In this document: positions 9,438 through 16,526 of the stretch, piece after piece
Layout: every line of letters begins with the position of its first letter
Position numbering within the stretch: the first letter of the stretch is position 1
Assembly: GCA_052386455.1 (NCBI GenBank)
Contig: JBQTKD010000034.1
Coordinates: 43,793-107,792, forward strand
Reading direction: 5' to 3'
Origin: JBQTKD01 sp052386455
GTDB lineage: Bacteria > Actinomycetota > Actinomycetes > Sporichthyales > Sporichthyaceae
DNA length: 64,000 bases
Notes under the pieces: model-generated
Told to the model about the DNA's origin: nothing
The model's database searches: none
What the model saw: only the letters and a program-made list of their open reading frames with translations
Program-made: the position numbers and the translations under genes

Positions 9438-9511
9438 GCGCTGTACAGCGCTCCGTGAGTGCCGGCGGCCACCTACTGCGGCGTGTCGTCGCAAGCTGCG
9501 CTGTACAGCGC
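9438..9511. repeat. Pair of 14-bp palindromes, GCGCTGTACAGCGC, 60 bp apart
   Basis: Perfect palindromes lie at 9438-9451 and 9498-9511 (the second extends to 16 bp, 9497-9512). Start-to-start spacing is 60 bp. They lie between the whiB stop (9556) and the GT2 start (9273), both genes on the minus strand. The same 14-mer recurs as a second pair at 12550-12623 with identical spacing. They could be a paired operator, an intergenic repeat family or hairpins in the RNA. Confidence 0.85.
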
Positions 9512-9555
9512 AGTTGGTTGCTACAGAGCGGCCGCGCGGCGCAAGACGGGTGTTG

Positions 9556-9816
9556 TTAGACCGCGCGCTTCTTGAGACGGCGGCGCTCGCGCTCGGACAT
9601 GCCGCCCCAGATGCCGAAGCGTTCGTCGTGGGCGAGGGCGTACTCGAGGCAGTCGCCGCGCACATTGCAGGACAGGCAGACCTTCTTGGCCTCGCGGGTG
9701 GAGCCGCCCTTCTCGGGGAAAAACGCCTCCGGGTCCGTCTCCGCGCAGAGCGCCTGGTCCTGCCAGTTGGACTCGACCTCTACGCCGCCAAGCAGGGGAA
9801 GAACTACCTCACCCAT
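9556..9816 (-). CDS. whiB: WhiB-family iron-sulfur transcription factor
   Basis: The 86-aa product has the four WhiB cysteines (ALCAETD, then VCLSCNVRGDC), which bind a [4Fe-4S] cluster, the GIWGG turn, and a basic DNA-binding tail ending RERRRLKKR. The position between the metallopeptidase-like gene and fbiA matches mycobacterial whiB2 (Rv3260c), a regulator of septation. A strong GAGGAG ribosome-binding site precedes the ATG at 9814-9816, which decides the start over the longer frame reaching 9954. Family is certain; equivalence to WhiB2 rests on synteny. Confidence 0.93.
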   Translation of the reverse strand: MGEVVLPLLGGVEVESNWQDQALCAETDPEAFFPEKGGSTREAKKVCLSCNVRGDCLEYALAHDERFGIWGGMSERERRRLKKRAV

Positions 9817-10153
9817 GGCTGCCTCCTCGACCCTCAAGTTGGCGGGGTAGGTCCCGCCGGGCGCCGGCACGATCCGGGCTAACCGGAACGAAACGACACG
9901 CGTGAAATTACACTCTTGCCAATCCTTTGGCGTCAACCGCCGGGCAGGCCCCAAACCGCGACACGCCGGGCGACACGCCGGACATTTCGCCCAGCATTAA
10001 CAACAACCCCACCCGTTGCTCGAGTTGTACCACGTCCCGGGGCCCCAGCTGAAACCCGAGAAGGACTCGGAAGCAAAGCCTTTCAAGACTGCGCAAATCG
10101 GCCACGCGGCACCCGGTCGCCGTGCGGGGCTGCCCGCTTGCGACGATGCCCGC
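9817..10153. other. Gene-free divergent region between whiB and fbiA
   Basis: These 337 bases separate whiB (minus) from fbiA (plus) and must carry both promoters. The only repeat seen is a 12-base unit, GCGACACGCCGG, twice in tandem at 9958-9981. Open frames crossing the region have no recognisable protein content. No clear RNA gene was found. Confidence 0.6.
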
Positions 10154-11158
10154 ATGCGGATCGTGGCGTTGGCCGGCGGGGTGGGAGCGGCGCGCTTCCT
10201 GCGCGGTCTGCTGGCGCATCTTGCGGAGGCCGACCCCGGTGCGGAGGTCGTCGTGGTGGGCAACACCGCGGACGACGTGGTGCTGCACGGCCTGCACGTC
10301 TCCCCCGACCTGGACACCGTCATGTACTCCCTCGGCGGGGGCATTCACCCCGGCCAGGGCTGGGGCCGCGAGGGCGAGACGCACGCCGTCCAGTCCGAGC
10401 TCTCCGCCTACGGCGAGGGTCCCGACTGGTTCTCCCTCGGCGACCGAGACATCGCCACGCACCTGATCCGTACCCGCCTCCTGGCCGAGGGCGCCACGCT
10501 GTCCCAGGCCACGGCGGTGCTGTGCGAACGGTGGTTGTCGGCGAGCTGGCGAGCCGACCGGACACTGTCCGGCTTCCGCCTTCTGCCGATGACCGACGAC
10601 CCGGTGACGACGCAGGTGACCGTCGCGGGCGAGAGCGGGATCCGCACGCTGCACTTCCAGGAGTACTGGGTGCGGCTGGGGGCCCCCGAGGCCCTGTCCG
10701 TCTCATTTGTCGGTGCCGACAAGGCGACGCCCGCTCCGGGGGTCGTCGATGCGATCCGCGGCGCGGACGTCGTGCTCTTCCCGCCGTCCAACCCGGTGGT
10801 CAGCATCGGCACGATCCTGGCCGTGCCGGGCGTCCGAGAGGCGGTCGCCGGCACGGGCGCGCCCGTCGTCGGCGTCTCGCCGATCGTCGGCGGCGCTCCG
10901 GTGCGGGGCATGGCCGACCGCATGCTCGCCGCCATCGGCGTCCCCACCGCCGCCGACGCCGTAGCCCTGCACTACGGCGCCCGCAGCAGCGGCGGCGTCC
11001 TGGACGGCTGGCTGGTCGACGACGCCGATGCGGCCGCAGTCGAGCCGCTCACCGAGGCCGGCATCGCCACCCGAGCCCTCCCCCTGCTGATGCGGGACGT
11101 CCCCACCACCGCCGCCATGGCCGCCGCCGCGCTCGATCTCGCCGCGGCCTGCCGATGA
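10154..11158 (+). CDS. fbiA: FbiA/CofD: phospholactate (or phosphoenolpyruvate) transferase of F420 synthesis
   Basis: The 334-aa enzyme joins the phospho-acid moiety from its guanylylated donor to Fo, making F420-0 or, in actinobacteria, dehydro-F420-0. The N-terminus ALAGGVGAARFLRGL and VVVGNTADDVVLHGL are the CofD nucleotide and Fo-binding signatures; GGGIHPGQGWGREGET and LFPPSNPVVSIG follow in family order. The ATG at 10154 places the glycine-rich strand at residue 6 as in homologues; the frame upstream is unconserved. fbiB follows 82 bases later, with a long palindrome between them. fbiC and fbiD are not in the window. Confidence 0.94.
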   Translation: MRIVALAGGVGAARFLRGLLAHLAEADPGAEVVVVGNTADDVVLHGLHVSPDLDTVMYSLGGGIHPGQGWGREGETHAVQSELSAYGEGPDWFSLGDRDIATHLIRTRLLAEGATLSQATAVLCERWLSASWRADRTLSGFRLLPMTDDPVTTQVTVAGESGIRTLHFQEYWVRLGAPEALSVSFVGADKATPAPGVVDAIRGADVVLFPPSNPVVSIGTILAVPGVREAVAGTGAPVVGVSPIVGGAPVRGMADRMLAAIGVPTAADAVALHYGARSSGGVLDGWLVDDADAAAVEPLTEAGIATRALPLLMRDVPTTAAMAAAALDLAAACR

Positions 11159-11172
11159 GCCCCCGCACTGTC

Positions 11173-11224
11173 CGTAGCGTCCGAACAGGTGGTCGCTATA
11201 GCGCCCGTTCTTTCGGACGTTACG
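11173..11224. promoter_or_regulatory. 52-bp imperfect palindrome between fbiA and fbiB
   Basis: The arms CGTCCGAA (11178-11185) and TTCGGACG (11212-11219) are perfect complements and extend outward to 11173 and 11224 with one mismatch. The centre CGCTATAGCG (around 11198) is itself palindromic. The element fills the fbiA-fbiB gap and ends 16 bases before the fbiB start. It may be an operator, an attenuating hairpin or an internal promoter site. Confidence 0.6.
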
Positions 11225-11240
11225 AGGGTTCGAGGCCGCG

Positions 11241-12530
11241 TTGAACGTCGAGATCTTCCCCGTCGAGGGGATCGGGGAGGTCGTCGAGGGGACGGACCTC
11301 GCCGAGCTGACGGTGCGTCATGCCCCCTTCCTGCGCGACGGGGACGTGGTGGTGGTCTCGAGCAAGATCGTGAGCAAGGCCGAGGGCCGCACGATGCAGG
11401 CACCAGATCGGGAAGCGGCGATCGACGCCGAAACGGTCCGGGTCGTGGCCTACCGGCGGGGCACTCGAATCGTCGAGACCCGGCACGGACTTGTCATGGC
11501 CGCGGCAGGCGTGGACGCCAGCAACGTCGCGCCGGGCACCGTCCTCCTGCTGCCCGAGGATCCGGACGCCTCGGCTCGCGCGATCCGGGCGGGGATCGCG
11601 GCCCGCGCCGGGGCGACCGTGGCCGTGCTGATCACCGATTCGTTCGGGCGGCCCTGGCGCCAGGGCGTCGTCGACGTGACCATCGGCGCCGCCGGTCTAG
11701 ACCCGGTGGACGACCTGCGCGGCGGGACCGACACGTACGGCAACCCGCTGGAGGTCACCGTCGTCGCGGTCGCAGACGAGCTCGCCTCGGCGGCCGAGTT
11801 GGTGAAGACCAAGCTCGGCGGAACGCCGATCGCCGTGGTTCGCGGACTCGACGTCGTGACGGCCGCGGACGGTCCCGGCGCGCGTGCGCTGCTCCGCCCG
11901 TCGGCAGACGACATGTTCTCCCTCGGGACCGCCGAGGCCCGCCGCACCGCGGTCACCGCTCGCCGGACCGTGCGGCACTGGGCGCCAACGCCGGTGGACC
12001 GGGCCGCGGTGGACCGGGCGATGGCTGCTGCGCTGACGGCCCCGGCCCCGCACCACACGCATCCCTTCCGGTTCGTCGTCCTCTCCGATCCGGCCGCCCG
12101 ACCGGCCTTCCTCGACGCCCTGCTCGAGGCGTGGATCGCCGATCTGACCGCGGACGCGTTCACGCCCGAGCAGATCGCCAGGCGCACCGCCCGCGGCGAC
12201 GTGCTGCGCCGCGCCCCCCTGGTCGTGGTCCCGTTCCTGACCGGCGAGGGCATGCACGACTACCCGGACGATCGCCGCAACGCCCACGAGCGCGAGATGT
12301 TCCTCGCCGCCGGCGGCGGGGCCGTGCAGAGCCTGCTGATCGCCTTGGCCGCCGAGGGCCTCGGTGCCTGCTGGATCTCCTCCACCCTGTTCGCCCCGGA
12401 CGTCACCCGCGCCGCCCTGGACCTCCCCGCCGACTGGCAGCCGCTCGGCGCCGTCGGCATCGGCAACCCCCTCGACGCCCCCGCGGACCGCCCCCCAATC
12501 GACCCCACCCCCTACGTCCTCGAGCGCTGA
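11241..12530 (+). CDS. fbiB: FbiB: F420-0:gamma-glutamyl ligase with C-terminal FMN nitroreductase-like domain
   Basis: The 429-aa bifunctional protein adds glutamates to F420-0 (N-terminal CofE-like domain, about residues 1-245) and, through the FMN-binding nitroreductase-fold domain (about 250-429), reduces dehydro-F420-0. CofE features include RDGDVVVVSSKIVSKAEGR, LITDSFGRPWRQGVVDVTIG and the GGTDTYGNPLEVT loop. The second domain has FRFVVLSDPAARPAFL and LLIALAAEGLGACWISS. The only reasonable start is TTG at 11241 with GAGG just upstream; an in-frame stop occurs at 11199. Fusion of the two domains is the actinobacterial arrangement. Confidence 0.94.
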   Translation: MNVEIFPVEGIGEVVEGTDLAELTVRHAPFLRDGDVVVVSSKIVSKAEGRTMQAPDREAAIDAETVRVVAYRRGTRIVETRHGLVMAAAGVDASNVAPGTVLLLPEDPDASARAIRAGIAARAGATVAVLITDSFGRPWRQGVVDVTIGAAGLDPVDDLRGGTDTYGNPLEVTVVAVADELASAAELVKTKLGGTPIAVVRGLDVVTAADGPGARALLRPSADDMFSLGTAEARRTAVTARRTVRHWAPTPVDRAAVDRAMAAALTAPAPHHTHPFRFVVLSDPAARPAFLDALLEAWIADLTADAFTPEQIARRTARGDVLRRAPLVVVPFLTGEGMHDYPDDRRNAHEREMFLAAGGGAVQSLLIALAAEGLGACWISSTLFAPDVTRAALDLPADWQPLGAVGIGNPLDAPADRPPIDPTPYVLER

Positions 12531-12549
12531 CCCCGCCGCATCGCACGGA

Positions 12550-12623
12550 GCGCTGTACAGCGCTGCCGGCGACGCCACGCCGGGTCCAAGCCCCCGGAGG
12601 TCGCACGGGGCGCTGTACAGCGC
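12550..12623. repeat. Second pair of GCGCTGTACAGCGC palindromes, 60 bp apart
   Basis: Perfect 14-mers lie at 12550-12563 (16-bp symmetry, 12549-12564) and 12610-12623, again exactly 60 bp start to start. Each is preceded by TCGCACGG. The pair occupies the gap between the convergent ends of fbiB (12530) and the DNA glycosylase gene (12646), so a promoter role is not obvious here and a terminator or repeat-element role must be considered. Confidence 0.85.
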
Positions 12624-12645
12624 AATGGCGTGCAAGCCGGTGGGG

Positions 12646-13563
12646 CTAGTGGGCGCGGTGGTCCTGGATGGTGATGCGGGGGCCGCGGCGGGGAGCGCGG
12701 ATGCCGGAGAGGCCGATGAAGGAGCAGGCCCGGTAGCGGTGGCCGGCGTAGGGCTCGAGGAGTTCGAGCATCCGGTCGTCGTCGACGCGTTCGCCGATCA
12801 GCGCGAAGCCGACGTCCTTCGCCAGGTGGTAGTCGCCGACGAGCACCGCGTCCGGGTCGCCGTGCGACCGCTGCCGGACCTCGGCGGAGGTCCAGACCCC
12901 GATCCCGGGCAGCGCCCGTAGCCGTTGGTCGGCAACTGCGGTACCGAGCGCGACGGTTTCCTCCAGACGCCCGGCGTAGCGGACCGCGTTCACGATGGTC
13001 CGCGACTGCGGCGGCTCGACCCCGGCGCGGTGCCACGCCCAGGAGGGAATCTGCGCCCAGGTCGCGGGCTCCGGCGGCACCGTGAGGCCGGCGGGCGCGG
13101 GGCCGGGTGCGGGAGTCCCGTACTCGGCCACCAGGTACCGCCACGAGGCCTTGGCCTGTCGTCCGGTGATCTTCTGCTCGAGAATCGCCGGCACGAGGAC
13201 GTCGACGACGCGGTCGCAGGCGCCGATCCGGAAGCCGGGGTGCTGCCGCATCGCCCGCTCCACGACGGGGTGGTGCGCCTCGAAGCCGGAGTCGTCGTCG
13301 TCCGCTCCGCACATCCGCGGCGCCCGGTCCAGCAGCCAGTCGGCGCCCGGACCCCATGCGGCGGCCGCGACCTCCCCCGTGGACCGCTGCGCCGTGAGAC
13401 GCAGCGTCCCCGGCCCGTCCGGCGTCCGAACCCCGCGCCAGATCGCGCCGACCGCGTCGGTCAGATAGCAGGGGTCGCCGGCGCCGCGACGCAGCACGGC
13501 CACGGTGCGGTGCAGATCGAGCGCGCGGCCCGGGGACCAGATCCGCTCTCGAGTCGTTGACAC
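12646..13563 (-). CDS. HhH-GPD DNA glycosylase (3-methyladenine DNA glycosylase II type)
   Basis: The product of about 305 aa probably excises alkylated bases from DNA in base-excision repair. The helix-hairpin-helix and catalytic Asp lie in LRALPGIGVWTSAEV followed by DPDAVLVGDYHL, and ILEQKITGRQAKASWRYL matches the preceding AlkA-like helix. The N-terminal third (RERIWSPGRALDLHRTVAVL) matches actinobacterial homologues that lack the Ada domains. The GTG at 13561-13563 is chosen; an ATG at 13597-13599 would add 12 residues. It is divergent from the DUF3105 genes. Confidence 0.83.
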   Translation of the reverse strand: MSTTRERIWSPGRALDLHRTVAVLRRGAGDPCYLTDAVGAIWRGVRTPDGPGTLRLTAQRSTGEVAAAAWGPGADWLLDRAPRMCGADDDDSGFEAHHPVVERAMRQHPGFRIGACDRVVDVLVPAILEQKITGRQAKASWRYLVAEYGTPAPGPAPAGLTVPPEPATWAQIPSWAWHRAGVEPPQSRTIVNAVRYAGRLEETVALGTAVADQRLRALPGIGVWTSAEVRQRSHGDPDAVLVGDYHLAKDVGFALIGERVDDDRMLELLEPYAGHRYRACSFIGLSGIRAPRRGPRITIQDHRAH

Positions 13564-13658
13564 GCCGGCGAGTCTGCCCGAGGGCACCGACAAAGGCACC
13601 CTCCGTAGACTCGCGGGGCGCAGCGCCCGGGTGCCGAGATCAGGAAGGCGCGAACGAC

Positions 13659-14360
13659 GTGTCGAAGCGAGGCAGGGACGGCGAGCGGCGGGACGACCGC
13701 CGAGCCCGCGTCGAGGAGATGAAACGCGCGCAGAAGGCCGCCGAACGACGGAAGAACGTCATCATCGCCGGGGTGTGCGTCGTGGTCGCCGCCGGGCTGA
13801 TCGCCATTCCGGTCGTGGGCATCGCCAAGGACAAGGCCGAGGGCGGGGTCGCCGGCAAGGGCGCCTCCACCGCCGAGGCCGCCTGCGACCCCACCATCGT
13901 CGACAAGGCGTCGGGCACCAGCGACCACGTGAAGGCCGGCACGGTCGTCCAGTACGACACCGCGCCGCCGAGCTCGGGCAAGCACTTCGAGTTCGCCGCA
14001 ACGGTGTCGCGCCGCGGCTGGTACGAGCAGAAGGACACCCCGACGGTCGAGCAGCTCGTCCACAACCTCGAGCACGGCTACACGATCGCCTGGTACCTGC
14101 CGACGATGCCCGACGACCAGAAGAAGATCCTCGAGGACATCGCCTCCGACCTGCGCGGCGACAACAGAACCCGCAAGTTCATCGCTGCCCCGTGGGACGT
14201 CGCCCGCGGCCAGTTCCCGGCGAACAAGAACGTCGCGCTCTCCCACTGGGGGGCCAAGGACGCGTACCGCCAGTACTGCGGCCAGGTCTCGGGTGCGGCC
14301 ATCAGCGCGTTCATGACGCAGTACCCGGCCGAGGATTCCCCCGAACCGAACACCCCCTGA
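13659..14360 (+). CDS. DUF3105 family membrane-anchored protein, first of three
   Basis: The 233-aa protein has a charged cytoplasmic start (residues 1-30, predicted helical, rich in Arg/Lys/Glu), one membrane helix (about 32-53) and an exported DUF3105 domain. Domain landmarks are TAPPSSGKHFEF, the VHNLEHGYTIAWY core and a conserved end around QYCGQVSGAAISAFM. The His residues of HNLEHG and of SGKH suggest a metal or catalytic site, but the family has no established function. The GTG at 13659 follows an AGGAAGG ribosome-binding site. It heads a series of three paralogues. Confidence 0.82.
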   Translation: MSKRGRDGERRDDRRARVEEMKRAQKAAERRKNVIIAGVCVVVAAGLIAIPVVGIAKDKAEGGVAGKGASTAEAACDPTIVDKASGTSDHVKAGTVVQYDTAPPSSGKHFEFAATVSRRGWYEQKDTPTVEQLVHNLEHGYTIAWYLPTMPDDQKKILEDIASDLRGDNRTRKFIAAPWDVARGQFPANKNVALSHWGAKDAYRQYCGQVSGAAISAFMTQYPAEDSPEPNTP

Positions 14361-14389
14361 CGCAGCAACACCGGAAGAGGACTGCCGAC

Positions 14390-15142
14390 GTGGCGAAGCG
14401 ACCCAAGGACCCCAACGCGCCCTCCCGCAAGGAGAACAACGAGCGCATCGCCGAGGCGGTCAAGCAGGAGGACCGCAAGGCGTTGCTGGAGAAGCTGCTG
14501 TTCATCGGGCTGCCCGTCGTGCTGGTGGCCGTCGCCGGCACGATTTTCTTCCTCAAGCGAGACGACGGCGGCAGCGACTCCGCGGTCCCCGGCAAGGGCG
14601 ACAAGACCTACGAGGCGCTGCAGGACATCGGGGTCAACCCGCAGATCGCCGGCTGCAGCAAGCCGACGAGCGACCCGACGCCGAAAGAAGACGCCATCGT
14701 CGAGGCCGGCAAGAAGAACAAGTACCTGACCATCCCGCCGAGTTCGGGCCCGCGCCTGGCGCAGGCCGCCCAGATCAACGAGGCCGGCTACTACACCGCG
14801 GCGAACCGTCCGCCGGTCGAGGCCCTCGTCGGCAACCTCGCCGAGGGCTGGACCGTGGTCTGGTTCGACGGGGCGGCGCTCGGGCCGAACCAGAAGGCGC
14901 TGATCGAACAGGCGGCGGGCATCCTGCGCAAGGACCCGCGCTACAGCCAGTTCGTCGCCGTGGAGTGGGACGCGAGCTACGGCAGGCTCCCGGACGAGGG
15001 CCCGATCACGCTGACCCGCTGGGTGAAGGGTCCCGGCGAGGCCGGGCACCGGGCCTACTGCAACCAGGCCTCCGGCGAGCTGTTCCGCCAGTGGATGGCC
15101 GCCTACGGCGCGTTCAAGATCCCCGGCATCGACGACTTCTAG
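14390..15142 (+). CDS. DUF3105-like membrane-anchored protein, second of three, with altered core motif
   Basis: The 250-aa product has the same architecture as its neighbours: a charged start, a membrane helix at about 43-62 (LLFIGLPVVLVAVAGTIFFL) and an exported domain. It is diverged: the paralogues' VHNLEHGYTIxWY is here VGNLAEGWTVVWF, so both histidines of the core are lost, and PPSSGKH is PPSSGPR. The flanking segments QFVAVEWDASYGRLPDEGPITLTRW and YCNQASGELFRQWMAAY still align. It may be a non-catalytic partner of the other two. Start is GTG at 14390, 29 bases after the previous stop. Confidence 0.75.
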   Translation: MAKRPKDPNAPSRKENNERIAEAVKQEDRKALLEKLLFIGLPVVLVAVAGTIFFLKRDDGGSDSAVPGKGDKTYEALQDIGVNPQIAGCSKPTSDPTPKEDAIVEAGKKNKYLTIPPSSGPRLAQAAQINEAGYYTAANRPPVEALVGNLAEGWTVVWFDGAALGPNQKALIEQAAGILRKDPRYSQFVAVEWDASYGRLPDEGPITLTRWVKGPGEAGHRAYCNQASGELFRQWMAAYGAFKIPGIDDF

Positions 15143-15209
15143 GCCGCCTCCGCGAGATTGCGTGCAGTAGGCCCTACGTTGGTCCCAGCCTGTTACGGGA
15201 GGGGCCAAA

Positions 15210-15920
15210 GTGACTGAATTGGACGAACGCCGAGCGCGCATCGAGGACCTGCGTGCGCAACAGCGCCGCAGCGAGCGTCGACGCTCGGCGATCTTCTTCG
15301 GTGTCCTGTTGGTCGGCTCGCTCGTCGCCTTCGGCCGCCCCGCCTTCGGCTGGGTCGAGAACAAGATCGACGACCCAATGCGCCGTCCGATCGAAGCCTT
15401 CGGCAGCCCCATCGCCCAGGCCGGCTGCGGAAAGATCACCAAGGACCCCGCCGGGCCCGCGCAGATGCACGTCAAGGTCGGCACCCGCGTCGCGTACGCG
15501 GTCGTGCCCCCGAGCCACGGCGCCCACTACGAGAACCCGGTGCCGTTCAGCGCCCGCCCGTTCTTCACCACCCGGGACTCGCCGCCGATCGAGAACCTGG
15601 TCCACAACCTCGAGCACGGCTACACGATCCTCTGGTACGACCCGACGGTCTCCGGCAAGACGCAGGACGAGATCCAGGTCCTCACCGAGCGCCTGCGCCA
15701 CGAGGCCAAGTACCAGCAGTTCATCGCCACCCCGTGGGACTCGACCTACGGCGGTTTCCCGGCCGGCAAGACCGTCGCGCTCTCGCACTGGAGCGGCCCG
15801 AACAAGAAGGGCCAGTCCTACGGCCACCGCCTGCTGTGCGAGCAGCTCTCCGGCGCGGCCGTGCAGGAGTTCATGGATCGCTACCCTGCAACCGATGCCC
15901 CGGAACGCAACCTCAGGTAG
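15210..15920 (+). CDS. DUF3105 family membrane-anchored protein, third of three
   Basis: The 236-aa protein has a charged coiled-coil-like start (residues 1-28), a membrane helix (about 30-46) and an exported DUF3105 domain with PPSHGAHYENP, VHNLEHGYTILWY and a C-terminal LLCEQLSGAAVQEFM. The histidine motifs are intact as in the first copy. The GTG at 15210 is preceded by GGGAGGGG. Only 8 bases separate it from the PGPGW gene, so the three paralogues and that gene are probably one transcript. Confidence 0.82.
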   Translation: MTELDERRARIEDLRAQQRRSERRRSAIFFGVLLVGSLVAFGRPAFGWVENKIDDPMRRPIEAFGSPIAQAGCGKITKDPAGPAQMHVKVGTRVAYAVVPPSHGAHYENPVPFSARPFFTTRDSPPIENLVHNLEHGYTILWYDPTVSGKTQDEIQVLTERLRHEAKYQQFIATPWDSTYGGFPAGKTVALSHWSGPNKKGQSYGHRLLCEQLSGAAVQEFMDRYPATDAPERNLR

Positions 15921-15927
15921 GAGAACG

Positions 15928-16404
15928 GTGACCGACGGTCCCCAGGACATGGTGTCGGCTGCCGCGGAGGCCCGTAGGCGCGGCCGCACGCACGCCGCCG
16001 CCCGCAAGGTCGCCCTCACCACCTTGGGCGTGGTCATCACCCTCGCCGGCATCGCGATGCTGCCGCTGCCGGGCCCGGGCGCGCTGATCATCCTCGTCGG
16101 GCTGTGGGTGCTGGCCCAGGAGTACGAGTGGGCCGAGAAGCGCCTCGACGTCGTCCAGGACAAGATCCTCGACGCCGCCTACGCCACGGCGGCCAGCCTG
16201 CCCAAGACCCTCGGCGCCCTCCTCGGCGCCTCCGGCATGATCGCGTTCGGCGTCGTGTTCGGCCTGAACGAGGACTGGCCGTTCAGCGGCTGGTGGACCG
16301 CGGGCAGCATCGTCGGCGGCGGCCTTCTCGCCGGCGCAACCGCAATCTGGGCCCGCGCCACCCGGCACAGGCGCGCGGCGTCCAAGGCGGCCAAGGCCGC
16401 CTGA
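15928..16404 (+). CDS. PGPGW/TIGR02611-type transmembrane protein
   Basis: The 158-aa membrane protein carries LPLPGPGALIILVGLWVLAQEYEWAE near residues 45-70, the signature of the PGPGW transmembrane family. It has two N-terminal helices and two further helices after residue 90, with basic ends. Family function is unknown. The GTG at 15928 sits 8 bases after the third DUF3105 gene. Confidence 0.82.
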   Translation: MTDGPQDMVSAAAEARRRGRTHAAARKVALTTLGVVITLAGIAMLPLPGPGALIILVGLWVLAQEYEWAEKRLDVVQDKILDAAYATAASLPKTLGALLGASGMIAFGVVFGLNEDWPFSGWWTAGSIVGGGLLAGATAIWARATRHRRAASKAAKAA

Positions 16405-16526
16405 GCGTCGATGGCTCGCAGAGACGTGTGCCCGAGACGACACATAGCCACATCCCGCGCTGGCGGCTACGGGACGAGAGGTACAAGGTAGGCAGCGAAG
16501 ATCTGCCGAACCGTCAGGAGACGGCG

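Noticed and set aside
9438..9511. CRISPR-like array from evenly spaced repeats
   Set aside because: There are only two repeat units per site, the unit is a 14-bp palindrome, and no cas genes are present.
6277..9882. 1201-codon plus-strand frame across the GT2 gene
   Set aside because: It runs antisense to a well-supported glycosyltransferase and whiB and has a low-complexity Gly/Arg/Gln composition.
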